A DNA stretch of 64,000 nucleotides from Neoceratodus forsteri (Eukaryota; Chordata; Ceratodontiformes; Ceratodontidae), in NCBI GenBank assembly GCA_016271365.2, contig JADMNL010000023.1, positions 609,426,001 through 609,490,000 of the forward strand, given 5' to 3'. This document shows, in pieces, positions 55,310-64,000 of the stretch (position 1 is its first letter; every line of letters starts with the position of its first letter). A program made the translations under genes and the position numbers. The notes beneath the pieces were generated by a model that did no database searches, had not been told where the DNA came from, and saw only the letters and a list, made by a program, of their open reading frames with translations.

Positions 55310-55690
55310 TAGTGGTGGATGTGCAGGTGCAAACCCTTGGAGATCAGCAGATCACATGGTATTGAACCATATCCCTACACACAGATAGTGTGGTGTGCAT
55401 GGGGTGTGCTGGAACATGCAGAACAAGGCGGGGGCTGCCAAAGTCAGGAATGCCCATTGACTGCAGCCTGGGGCACTGGGTCCAAGAGTGCTGAAAAGAA
55501 TAGCATCAGCTTGGACCACGTGGCAAAATGGAGCTGATTTTTCTTTGCAGGGACTCCACCACCCATACCCCGGACTATAGGATTCTAACTCGGGGAGGCG
55601 GATATAGAGGAAAGTTAAAAGTCACTGAACCATGGAATACTGTTTCCATGGCTCCACTCAACAGTGTAAGTCCTGAGTGCACTAAAATTC

Positions 55691-55722
55691 TTGGAGACCA
55701 GGATTAGAACCCTGGTCTCCAA
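55691..55722 (-). repeat. Perfect 12-bp hairpin with B-box-like loop
   Basis: TTGGAGACCAGG and CCTGGTCTCCAA flank the 8-nt loop ATTAGAAC. On the minus strand the loop plus stem edge reads GGTTCTAATCC, which fits the pol III B box GGTTCRANNCC except at one position. It may be part of a tRNA-derived SINE head in reverse orientation. Confidence 0.7.
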
Positions 55723-57303
55723 TGGTGCTAACCAATCTGCTTGATGCCTAAACCCTCCATGTCACAGGAGCAGCTTCACTTGCCTACTGACTCCTGGTGC
55801 TCTTGTCAGTATTCAACCCCATGGACAGTAATCAGGGAGCACTTACAGCAAGTGCTGTAAATCCTTCCTGCTGTCCATGGTAGCGCTACTGGACTAACGC
55901 TGTGAATTCGTGTGCTATTCTGGTAGTGCTTTTCAGACCAGGTACCACCATGGAGGATGCACAACACCCAGATGCACAAGCATTTATGTGCATGGGGGTT
56001 GCCAACATGGCACAGTGGCGTATAACATAAAGGGCTGCAACCATGGGTACCAGGCCAAGGTTGTGATGTTCACATTAATGTTCCATGGATTGCCTGTTGA
56101 GGGGTCATGCAGCTATAGACTGTACACACTGCGGTGTACACCTAGCCAGTGTGGGCACAGTAGGTGTGTGTAGGGATGGGATGTACATTGCACAGTACTG
56201 GTGGCCACTGCTTCAGCCATGCACCCTGGCCCTGGGCATGATGTCACTATTACGTCAAACACCACGGTCAAGGTCCTCAACCTACATGCATGTGATATAG
56301 AATCTGCCATATGAACCACCCTGAAAGGGTTCATGATTGAGTGGAAGTGTGATTCATGCCCAGATGCATGCCATACCCCATCAATATGCTGAGAGTGTCA
56401 CTGCTCACCCCTGTTCCATGTCTGGAGTGGTTCACTTGCCCAAAGTGGGTATGGTGTGCACAGGGACACAGCAGACTCAAGCTGCTTGGCAGATGTCTTC
56501 AGCATGAGCAGGAAATGAATGGAGTCTGGAGTCAGGAGTGGTACAGTCACCACCCTCCAAATATGGTAAACAAGTGAACATCCCTTTGGGTGGCAGTCTA
56601 TAGACCTCTGAGGAAGCCCAATACTGTGAGCACTGTGTGTGAAACATAGAACTGTGCCTGCAGTACAGACCTGTCAGTTAGTACTATGCCCAACACAGGA
56701 CTGGTCAGGGTAATAAGGGATAGTGCCTATGGTTTAGGTCCGGTGATGTGACTGCATGTAAGGGGGATCAAGAGACACAACGACTAGTGTATGCACAGTA
56801 CCTGGCATACCACACAGAGGTGACATACAGATAGGAGTCCAAGACAGCCACCCCAATGGGAGGTCGCTGTGTAGACACAGAGTATTGTGCACAATTGGAT
56901 GTGTGCAACCAATAAAGACAGATATACATGCCTATGTGAATCATTACCAACCCTGCCCTGCTAATGATACAGTACAGGGCAGATTCTCTGTAGGTGTGGT
57001 AAGGCAGAGTATGATATAAGATGGGATGGGAACTAATCTGTGTGTGTGTTGCTCACAAGGTGTCGGCGTGAACAGGAGAAAAGACCACTGGCAGTGCTAG
57101 AATAGCTGATACTGAGGAATTCAAGCACCAAACCTGCCACCCTGGTGCATGCCCAGTGCAATGTGTGCAGCCACAGGTGCCCCAATGTCATGACGAGAAG
57201 CCTATGCAGTGGATGCCAGGAAACCTGCAGGCAAACTTCAATGACAGCATCTGTGTCCAGGCAGTTCCTATCAGGGTACATGTAAGCAATAAAACACGAC
57301 GGG

Positions 57304-57418
57304 TGTGCATTATGGTGTGGTAACCACACTTGTAGGGGTGTAGTTAGGCATGAGACCAAAGGCCGGTCAATGCTTGTCATCCCTAGAGAGTGTGGGTTAC
57401 CACACCATAATGCACACA
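57304..57418. repeat. Inverted repeat, ~27-bp near-perfect arms
   Basis: The left arm 57304-57330 reads TGTGCATTATGGTGTGGTAA then CCACACT. The right arm 57390-57418 is its reverse complement with small indels (AGTGTGGGTTACC, CACACCATAATGCACACA). The loop is about 59 nt. It looks like a pair of transposon termini brought close together, or a very short foldback element. Confidence 0.85.
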
Positions 57419-57420
57419 AC

Positions 57421-58499
57421 CCTGGAGTGTCTTATTGAGCTTATAAAATTGCCCTTTATTTTTAGAAGCAGTTATTTTATTTTGAAACACATTTTAAATA
57501 AGTAAAATGTAAATGAATCTGTGCTTTTAACATAAAATAGTCCTTCTGCCTATTGGTGCTAGATTAAAGTAATGTTATACAGTGTGTGTCTTCCTGCCCA
57601 CTTAAGCTTCATATTCCCCTGCCAGCCACAATAATTCACAAATGCTGTTTCCTCATTCTGAGTATGACACATAGCCCCTTACTTTATTTCATTCTCCTCA
57701 CTCTGTGACAAAAAGTAAAGGAAGCCATAACAGAGACGTCTCAGTTCCCAATCCTGCAAGTATGAGCGTGGTTCAAAACTGCCACACTCACTGACAGCAT
57801 CATGAACTGCTTGCTCTGTCCTAAAGGCTAAACAGCAGGGTGAGTCATTTACCATCTTTCATCTTTGTTTATATAATGCTATTGCCTACTTTCTTCATTC
57901 TGTTTTCGTTCTGTTTTCCCACATTCAGGAAATGGAATGTTTATCATAGAATGTTTACTATGGAATACAGGGACCCAAAATTCTCCTCAGTTCCACTGGC
58001 ATAATGTTCCTCTCTAACATACTGTATATACAAACACACACACATACAGAAAGGCCTTTTCTAAAGCCACAGACTCAATTATCTCACTGTCAGGAAAGCA
58101 GAAGAGATTTCCTGATGAGCACTGTAAAGATAGAAGGGGATTTTTCACTGTTAGCAAAGAAACAGTTGTAATGAAAACTGTAAACAATACTTATTGTCTA
58201 TGTGTGTGGAAAGTGAGATTATCAAAGAAAAAGCATTTAATTCATTTGTTTTATTTTTTATTTAAGATAGTTTTTTTAGGGCCCAGTTGAAGGTTTTACA
58301 GTGTAAATAGCAGCCATGTTTGTGATGGAAAATCAGTTCTGGTTGCAGGGGAACTGATGGAAGATAGCTCTGGTTGTAGGAGGACTGATTTACTTATTGT
58401 GTGATGTGGTTTAGGACCAGGATGACTGTGTGTATATAGAGATTTAATGTACGGTCAGCTAATGTCTCTTGGCCAAAGAGATTTCTAGATTTTCTCATG
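57421..58499. other. Unassigned A+T-rich sequence
   Basis: No gene or known repeat. A short direct repeat of TCTGGTTG(C/T)AGG-type words lies at 58337-58390. Confidence 0.4.
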
Positions 58500-59614
58500 C
58501 CATTTTATAAGGGGCATTGGAGGGTGATGACTGGAGCCAGTGGATCCACATGATTCAGTTCTGCCTACACTGCTGACCCCCGCCTGGGCTGACCACAACA
58601 GAACTGGTGCTGCCACAGGGCTTGTCTCACAGGACCAACACCAGCTTGAAGTCCACAGGGACACACAGGTGACCCATCATGCCTTGGCAGTGACAGCATG
58701 CTCTTGGTTGTCAGGACTGTCACAGTGGTACAGCCTCCTCGGGACTATCTAGGTGATCACAAGCCAGGAAACATAGTGCACTGAGGGCAGGAAGATGTGG
58801 CAGTGCAGGACAGCTTCAAGCAATGGTCACTAATGGGGAGGAACATGGACACTGGAAAGACCCACCTCACCCAGTACCAGAAGGGACAGTGGCTGCAGCC
58901 AGGGAAGGCACAGCAGGGCTATGTACATGTGATACTTGAGTGGTCCCAGGCAGAAAGAAGTTCATTCGTCATTGGGTGAAGGTGAAGTACCCCACACACA
59001 ACACTTTTACCACCCAGAAATGTTCTGGGATGCTCAAAAAGGTATAGGGAGGACTCAGTGTATCAGGCAACCCTGGACAAAATATGTGCCAAACATGGAC
59101 TGGTGAGGACAGTGTACTGCTGCATCTCTGGAGTACCTCATGGATATAGTCTACAAGGGGCTGACCATGTTGAAACACTGTGTCTTTGTTCATGGAGGTT
59201 GAGGAACCAAAACAGCAGAACTTAGTGGATGCCATGGACTCTTTTGGCAAGGTCTAGACCAAGCCAGATCCTGTTGTTATTTCTAGATGGCAGTGGGGGA
59301 CACTGCATGCCATCAGGTGTGGTCTGTGAAATTGGTGACATCTGGGTCACTGGATTATGTGCCAGGATGCTGTGATTCAGGACACTGCTTACATGGTGGC
59401 ATATGGTCATATTGCTGTTTGTTCTCCAAGCTATACGCTAGTTGGACTATTAGAACACCTCCCTGTTGTGCAATATAATGTATATAGATTTGCTTTTATT
59501 TCATGTTATTGTTATGGACCAGCTGGTACCTGCAGAGTATTTATAAAGTTTACGGTTCAGATGCTTACTGTTCTGATTTCTCTGTAGGTATGAGGCGGGT
59601 GCCTGGTTTAGAAG
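58500..59614. other. Second GC-rich block, unassigned
   Basis: GC content rises again from about 58540 to 59400. The open frames at 58540-58752, 58797-58979, 58969-59250 (minus) and 59287-59478 give no recognisable domain. It abuts the 3' end of an antisense L2-like LINE. Confidence 0.4.
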
Positions 59615-60845
59615 TATTTGAATATTTTATTTTACCAAGAGCACCCCTCATTGTGCGAGCCTTTTGTGTGTTTTGAACATAAAATCAAATACAAATCAAA
59701 TATAAATACAGATTAAAACAGGAACAATAAATAACAAATCAGCCATAAGTAGAGAAGGCTAAGTTGAATAAATACATTTTAGCTTAGTTTTAAACCTATC
59801 GATTGTCAGGCATTCTGTTAACCAATGAGGTAGAGAATTCCACAGGGTTGGGTTGGAGACAAAAGGAAAAGCATGGGCACCAGATGTTTTAATCGCACCC
59901 TGGGAATCTCTAGCAATCCTACTTTGGCAGATCAAAGAGGATGGTGAGGGCAGTAGGGTACCAGGAGGTCTTGCAGGTAACTGGGTCCCTAATCAGTAGG
60001 GCTTTAAAGGTTAGCAAGTCAACCTTAATGGTGATCTGCCACTGAACAGGCAGCCAGTGCAGCTCACAGAGCACAGGCATAATATGACTAGACCAAAATG
60101 TCCCAGTCAAAAGCCTGTCCCGCCATTCTGCACCAGCTGCAAGCAGCGGATCGAACCACTGGAAGCCCTAGGTAGAGGGATGCAGTAATCAAGGTGGGTA
60201 GTGACAAAGGCATATACCAATGTTGGAAGATCATCCAGAGGAACCAAGTGTTTCACTCAGTAATATTCCTCAGATGGTAAAGAGGATTTGATGACAGCCG
60301 ACACCTGAGATTTCAGTGTCAGACTATCATCAATAATAACACCCAGATTATGCATTCAGTCTAAGGTAGTGAGCTGTATGCCATCAATCGACAGGCCTGA
60401 TGGCTGTCCAGCCCCAAACTCACCACTGGGTGACAAGGGTCCACTACCAACATTTCAGTCTTATCTGGATTCAGTCTCAGCCATCTGGTACTCATCCAGG
60501 TTCTGATCTTGGTAAGGCAGTTATTTAGCACAGAGTGCATCATCCTGACCTGGCAGAAAGACATATACAGTTGAGTATCATCTGCATAGCAGTGAAAACT
60601 CAAACTGTATCACCTGATAATATCTCCCAATTGCAGCATATACACTGCAAATAACATGGGGCCAGAATGGAGCCCTGCAGCACCCACAAGGCAGGGAGTG
60701 AGTGCCAGAGGATTAAATTCCAGTGGCAACTCTCTGAGACCTGTTCACGAGAATGAGTGAAAACCATCTGAGGACTGTACCAGACAGCCCACAAAAGCCA
60801 CAGGCACTCCAACAGTACACCATGATCTACAGTGTCAAAAGATAA
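59615..60845 (-). mobile_element. L2-like LINE F, reverse orientation, RT motif A to 3' end
   Basis: On the minus strand from 60845 down: SFDTVDHGVLLE (motif A region), VLQGSILAP (motif B region), FHCYADDTQLYMSF with an intact YADD box (60566-60589), NPDKTEMLVVDP (thumb), LVYAFVTTHLDYCIPLPRAS, PVLCELHWLPVQWQITIKV and LLTFKALLIRDPV, then FVSNPTLWNSLPHWL. These blocks are the standard order of L2-type ORF2 from palm to C-terminus. The 3' end reads GGGTGCTCTTGGTAAAATAA. It is 5'-truncated at motif A. Frame changes remain, but the C-terminal half is unusually legible. Confidence 0.9.
60361..60812 (-). pseudogene. L2-like reverse transcriptase remnant with intact YADD
   Basis: Open stretches 60812-60600 (palm, motif B region VLQGSILAP) and 60603-60361 (YADDTQLYM, then LNNCLTKIRTWMSTRWLRLN and PDKTEML). 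The catalytic box and the thumb motif are intact at residue level; a frame change separates the two stretches and there is no upstream finger domain. Confidence 0.85.
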
Positions 60846-62239
60846 CTGATATTTGTTTTAAATGAATGTATTTGCAGTCATCTTGATCATGGTCAATTCA
60901 AAAATGAAGGGAGATCATCATTTATCACAATAATTTCCATTACATCATAGATTTTGATTAGAGACCATCTGATGATCATTTTTAACAATTGTTAGTCATA
61001 GCCACAATGATGTTTTTCAAGATTCAACATCATTTTGAACACAACTCATAAAGCTCATGTACGATATATCAGAATGTGATCATTATTGTTTCCACTGAAT
61101 CATCATCTCCCAAAGGTTGGTGAACTGATGAAACTGCCTATCTGCTGATACCATTCACAGATGGACAATACAGACCATTATGGTAAGCCGGACACATTTA
61201 TGTTTATCAAGCATATTTATGGGGTACCCTGGTGTTATTAAGTGGGTAGAAGTCCTTATAAATTAGTACATGTTTGTCAAGCAAAATTATTTAATCCCGT
61301 TTATGAAGTGTGTGTGGAGGCGGGGAAAGGGTGGAGCAGGATGGACCTGAGTTCCTTCTAGCCTTAACTTACTATGTTGCCATGCTCTACACATCAGATC
61401 ACGTCACATTAAAGGAGGAAACTAATTTAAATAATGATGTGCCAGTGAAATGTGGAGGTCAGTGTGTACTACAAGATAAATATTCATAGCTGCACCAAAT
61501 ACAGAAATAAACTGCTCTAATAAAACACATTGTGTTTTAATTTTAGTATCCTGATGCAGTGGTGCTTTGAAGAGGTACCAATGTAGACTTACTTAGTGGC
61601 TCTTTAATCAGCTATGCCATTATGCTGTCATCTGTAATGCTAGCACAATTTAAACAACATGTACAATGCTTTTCTTTTGTCAATTAAAGTATGGAATACC
61701 AAATGTATTTCCTTAAAGACTAAAGTGCAGTGCTATGTCAGGTGAGCCAAGAGACCAGTTCCTACATGGCAAATAGCAGAAAATAGTGTTTTACTCAGCC
61801 AGGTCAGTTAAAATGTAGCTTAAAGAATTTGAAGGAATGAGCTACAATGAATCCAAGGTAAACCAATTTGTCATATGCAATAAGCATAGCTAATAGTGAT
61901 CTAATTATGTTGAAACATGCAATGCACAACTCTAAGAAATAATATAACTGCAATTTCTACTCAGTACCATTGAACTGACTACAATGAAAAGTCTGCTACA
62001 ACAATCTTATATGAAGACATGACAGATTTTGTAAGCTTCAGTACTAACACTGCATCAATAACCATGCTTCTGTATCCTGAAACCTAATAAAAGCAAACCA
62101 TCTGACTTGAGCCTTCTTTAGCACCAAGAAACAATAAAAGTATATGGGTATAAATATAGATAACAAATGTAACAATTGCCTATTTTTGTATATTGTACAT
62201 GGTTAAAATATCACCAAGGCCACTGATTCACGGTGATTA
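60846..62239. other. Unassigned A+T-rich sequence
   Basis: GATCAT-rich words near 60880-61100 recall 52200-52320, but no alignment is convincing. 61330-61375 (ATGGACCTGAGTTCCTTCTA, then ACTTACTATG) could be a short CR1-type 3' end. No gene seen. Confidence 0.35.
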
Positions 62240-62570
62240 AAACAATTAAATTCCGTTTTCAAGACTTAAGATTCCGAATTTCACGGTGATTCTTACTCTA
62301 ATTTCCGGTTTTACGGGATTCTGTTATCATTTTTTAGTATGTGCATAAATAATCAGAATTAAAGAAGGCTTAGTATACAGAGCATTAAATAAAGCAAACT
62401 GAAAATAGTACAGAAAGGAATTAAAAGAAAAACACACTTTTTATAGATTTACTGATCTGATAGAAAATGCCAGATTCCATGAAATCTTCATTTTACGGTT
62501 TTCAGGCAGCCCTAATTCCGAATTTTACGGATTTTCGGTAAAACCGAAAAACATGGTACTGAATATCACC
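62240..62570. other. A+T-rich segment retaining several CpG words, possible transposon end
   Basis: The words ATTCCGAATTTCACGG (62272-62287) and ATTCCGAATTTTACGG (62515-62530), plus ATTTCCGGTTTTACGG, recur, and TTTTCGGTAAAACCGAAAA is a perfect palindrome near 62532-62550. On the minus strand GGGCTGCCTGAAAACCG could be a hAT-type terminus. I cannot pair the ends. Confidence 0.35.
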
Positions 62571-63691
62571 TTTAAAACATGTCTTTGATTTGTGACAGTT
62601 TGTAAAGAAGGTTTGAAGACAGTTTAGAGCAAACAAAATTGGAAACTGCTGTGGATGCTTAAAGGAATTAATTTTTACAACACTGAGCTATGTTAGACAA
62701 GACAAATCATAGAGATGTCAAAAATGGAAGCACCATCAAGTCTATCAATTTCTACCATCACCCCCAGTTCCCAGGTGTAATGAGTGATGCTGGCTTCATT
62801 ATAGAGATCACTGCTTGTCAAACCAGTTGACCATGTAAAGGTAAAAATAACATAGTTTCTGGTGGAAGGTGCACCTATATTGAAAGGCACAACACGGGGT
62901 TGGGTATGATGATGCCATCCTACCTCAAGCAACTCATGTAGATTTATCATGAGGGTGGAATTACAAATGGTAAACTACTCCTTGAAACTGCCTTGCCTTA
63001 TTATTTGGCAGAGTTACTCTTTTAAGCTTAAACAAGTAAAAAGTAGGAACAAAACAGAAGAACTGCTGAGTTTCCATGGTAACCCAGTTCTTTTTTCTTA
63101 CATCCAAAAAGTCAAGGTGCCTCACTTCTATCAAAGTGAAAATAGTATCTGTCTTGTGTCATCCACTTGACAAAATTCTAGCACTTCAGGAATAATGGCA
63201 TGAATACCACTAATATAAATTCAATCTTATTTTCTCTTTATTGTTCCTTAACATAATACACAGTAGTTTTCCTTACTATCCAGTATACCATAGGCATACC
63301 ATATGTTAAAGTAATAAGGTATGACCAGGCATGAGATATAGGATGATTTACCCACATTGCATGTTATGTTTCATGAAGCACAGGTGAGTAACTTAACTAC
63401 ATGAGAAGTAGGTAATCCCCAATTGCCCATGTCCTGGAATTCCTTATTGTGATGTTACAATGGACCCAAGTGTACAATACATAAAATGCACTTAACTATG
63501 TTTTTTTATAAATGTCTTTCCCCAGCCATGAGATTTACACAATGTTAAAGACCTTAAATGACCATTCAGATTACAGGATTTTTACTTCCATTTCATAATA
63601 AGGTATGGGTCATGTGAGACATTTTGTCCAAGAAGGTATGTCCTCAGAGGCATTTCATGTCATAAAGGAAATTATATGTCAGATTAGGTTT
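62571..63691. other. Unassigned A+T-rich sequence
   Basis: No gene or repeat recognised. The open frames at 62693-62950 (minus) and 62949-63170 (plus) show no domain. Confidence 0.4.
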
Positions 63692-64000
63692 TGGGAGCTG
63701 GCCTGATGGTGCTGAGGGCTGAGGCGCTGGATGCCTTTACCTCGTGGCACACGGCGACCCGGGTTCAGGAATGAGCCGGGCCATTGAGGTCGGCAACAAG
63801 GTGGGTGGGAGGGCAGAGCTGGATGGAACTTCTGACAGGCAAGCTCTCCTCTGGGGAGGTGTAAGGGCTTTCTCTGGCTGATGGCGCCACGTGGTGGAGG
63901 CTGGGGACAGCACGGGCCAGGAGGGCCCGTGCTAGGCCTGGGGTGGGAGGAAAGGGGCCATTACCAGGGCTGTGGGACTAATATGTGTCTCCACATATGT
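63692..64000 (+). mobile_element. tRNA-derived SINE, GC-rich, runs off the window
   Basis: Starts GGGAGCTGGCCTGATGGTGC. The A box TGGTGCTGAGG (63707-63717) fits TRGYNNARNGG at 10 of 11 positions, and a B-box-like GGTTCAGGAAT (63762-63772) follows at tRNA-like spacing. The head matches the minus-strand copy at 39783-39957 (GAGCTGGCC, GGTTCAG, GGGC(A)TTG blocks). The high GC and CpG content suggests a younger copy. The tail lies outside the window. Confidence 0.75.

Larger units (their letters stand above)
55310..57420. other. GC-rich block of unknown origin with hairpins
   Basis: The GC content stands well above that of the flanks for 2.1 kb. No coding domain is found in any frame. It contains a 12-bp perfect hairpin (55691-55722) and, at its right edge, a long inverted repeat (57304-57418). 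It could be one or more decayed DNA transposons, but I cannot show paired termini for the whole block. Confidence 0.4.

Noticed and set aside
62710..62720. Another hAT-like end (TAGAGATGTCA)
   Set aside because: No partner end within a few kb, and the sequence after the first 10 bases does not resemble the family.
63707..63772. tRNA gene with A and B boxes
   Set aside because: The box spacing is tRNA-like, but the head matches another SINE copy and lacks a closing acceptor stem.

Overview
This window looks like non-genic DNA from a large, repeat-rich vertebrate genome. The evidence is an A+T-rich background with a dense layer of decayed APE-type LINEs of three groups (L2-like, CR1-like, Tx1/L1-like), a tRNA-derived SINE family with a MIR-like body, a SINE carrying a Deu-type central domain, and short non-autonomous DNA transposons. 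I found no LTR retrotransposon with recognisable pol. That mix fits a lobe-finned fish (a lungfish is my first guess) or an amphibian with an expanded genome, but the species cannot be fixed from sequence alone. I found no convincing host protein-coding exon, rRNA or tRNA gene. Every long reading frame I could interpret is a LINE remnant, an antisense shadow of one, or low-complexity repeat.

Layout. 0.3-0.7 kb: a 103-bp tandem array. 1.6-5.1 kb: a long sense L2-like LINE with pre-endonuclease, endonuclease and reverse transcriptase (RT) remains and an AATAAA-rich tail. 5.5-6.7 kb: the C-terminal end of another L2-like element with a duplicated 3' region. 7.1-7.6 kb: a two-level tandem repeat. 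9.2-10.0 kb: an antisense CR1 ORF1 with an SGNH-esterase-like domain. 10.1-11.1 kb: a GC-rich block with possible degenerate terminal inverted repeats. 12.5 and 14.6 kb: MIR-like SINEs. 17.1-19.0 kb: short tandem repeats, then a hAT-like foldback element.

20.2-31.2 kb is a nested pile. A Tx1-like LINE is split by an L2-like LINE, which is itself split by a long sense CR1. A second, antisense CR1 also interrupts the Tx1-like LINE. 32.5-33.5 kb: a second hAT-like element with a perfect 8-bp target duplication. 36.3-39.8 kb: another Tx1-like LINE carrying the 3' end of a relative, then a tRNA-derived SINE. 40.6-43.2 kb: a degenerate array cut by a SINE and an antisense CR1 whose RT core is readable. 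43.6-45.7 kb: L2-like remnants with a SINE inserted. 46.1-50.3 kb: a long antisense Tx1-like LINE. 50.9-52.1 kb: a Deu-domain SINE split by a third hAT-like element.

52.4-55.0 kb: three related foldback elements around a 39-bp minisatellite, followed by an ATAGAT microsatellite. 55.3-59.6 kb: GC-rich blocks of unknown origin with strong hairpins. 59.6-60.8 kb: an antisense L2-like LINE with an intact YADD motif. 60.8-63.7 kb: mostly featureless A+T-rich DNA. 63.7 kb to the end: a GC-rich tRNA-derived SINE that runs off the window.

The elements form a parasite network, not a pathway. LINE proteins supplied the RT activity. The MIR-like SINEs share a 3' tail with the L2-like LINE ending at 28.55 kb, which suggests that clade mobilised them. 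The hAT-like elements must have relied on a transposase encoded elsewhere. I see no previously undescribed protein-coding system. The items most worth a second look are the hAT-like foldback family, the hAT insertion inside the Deu-domain SINE, and the foldback and minisatellite cluster at 52.4-54.9 kb.
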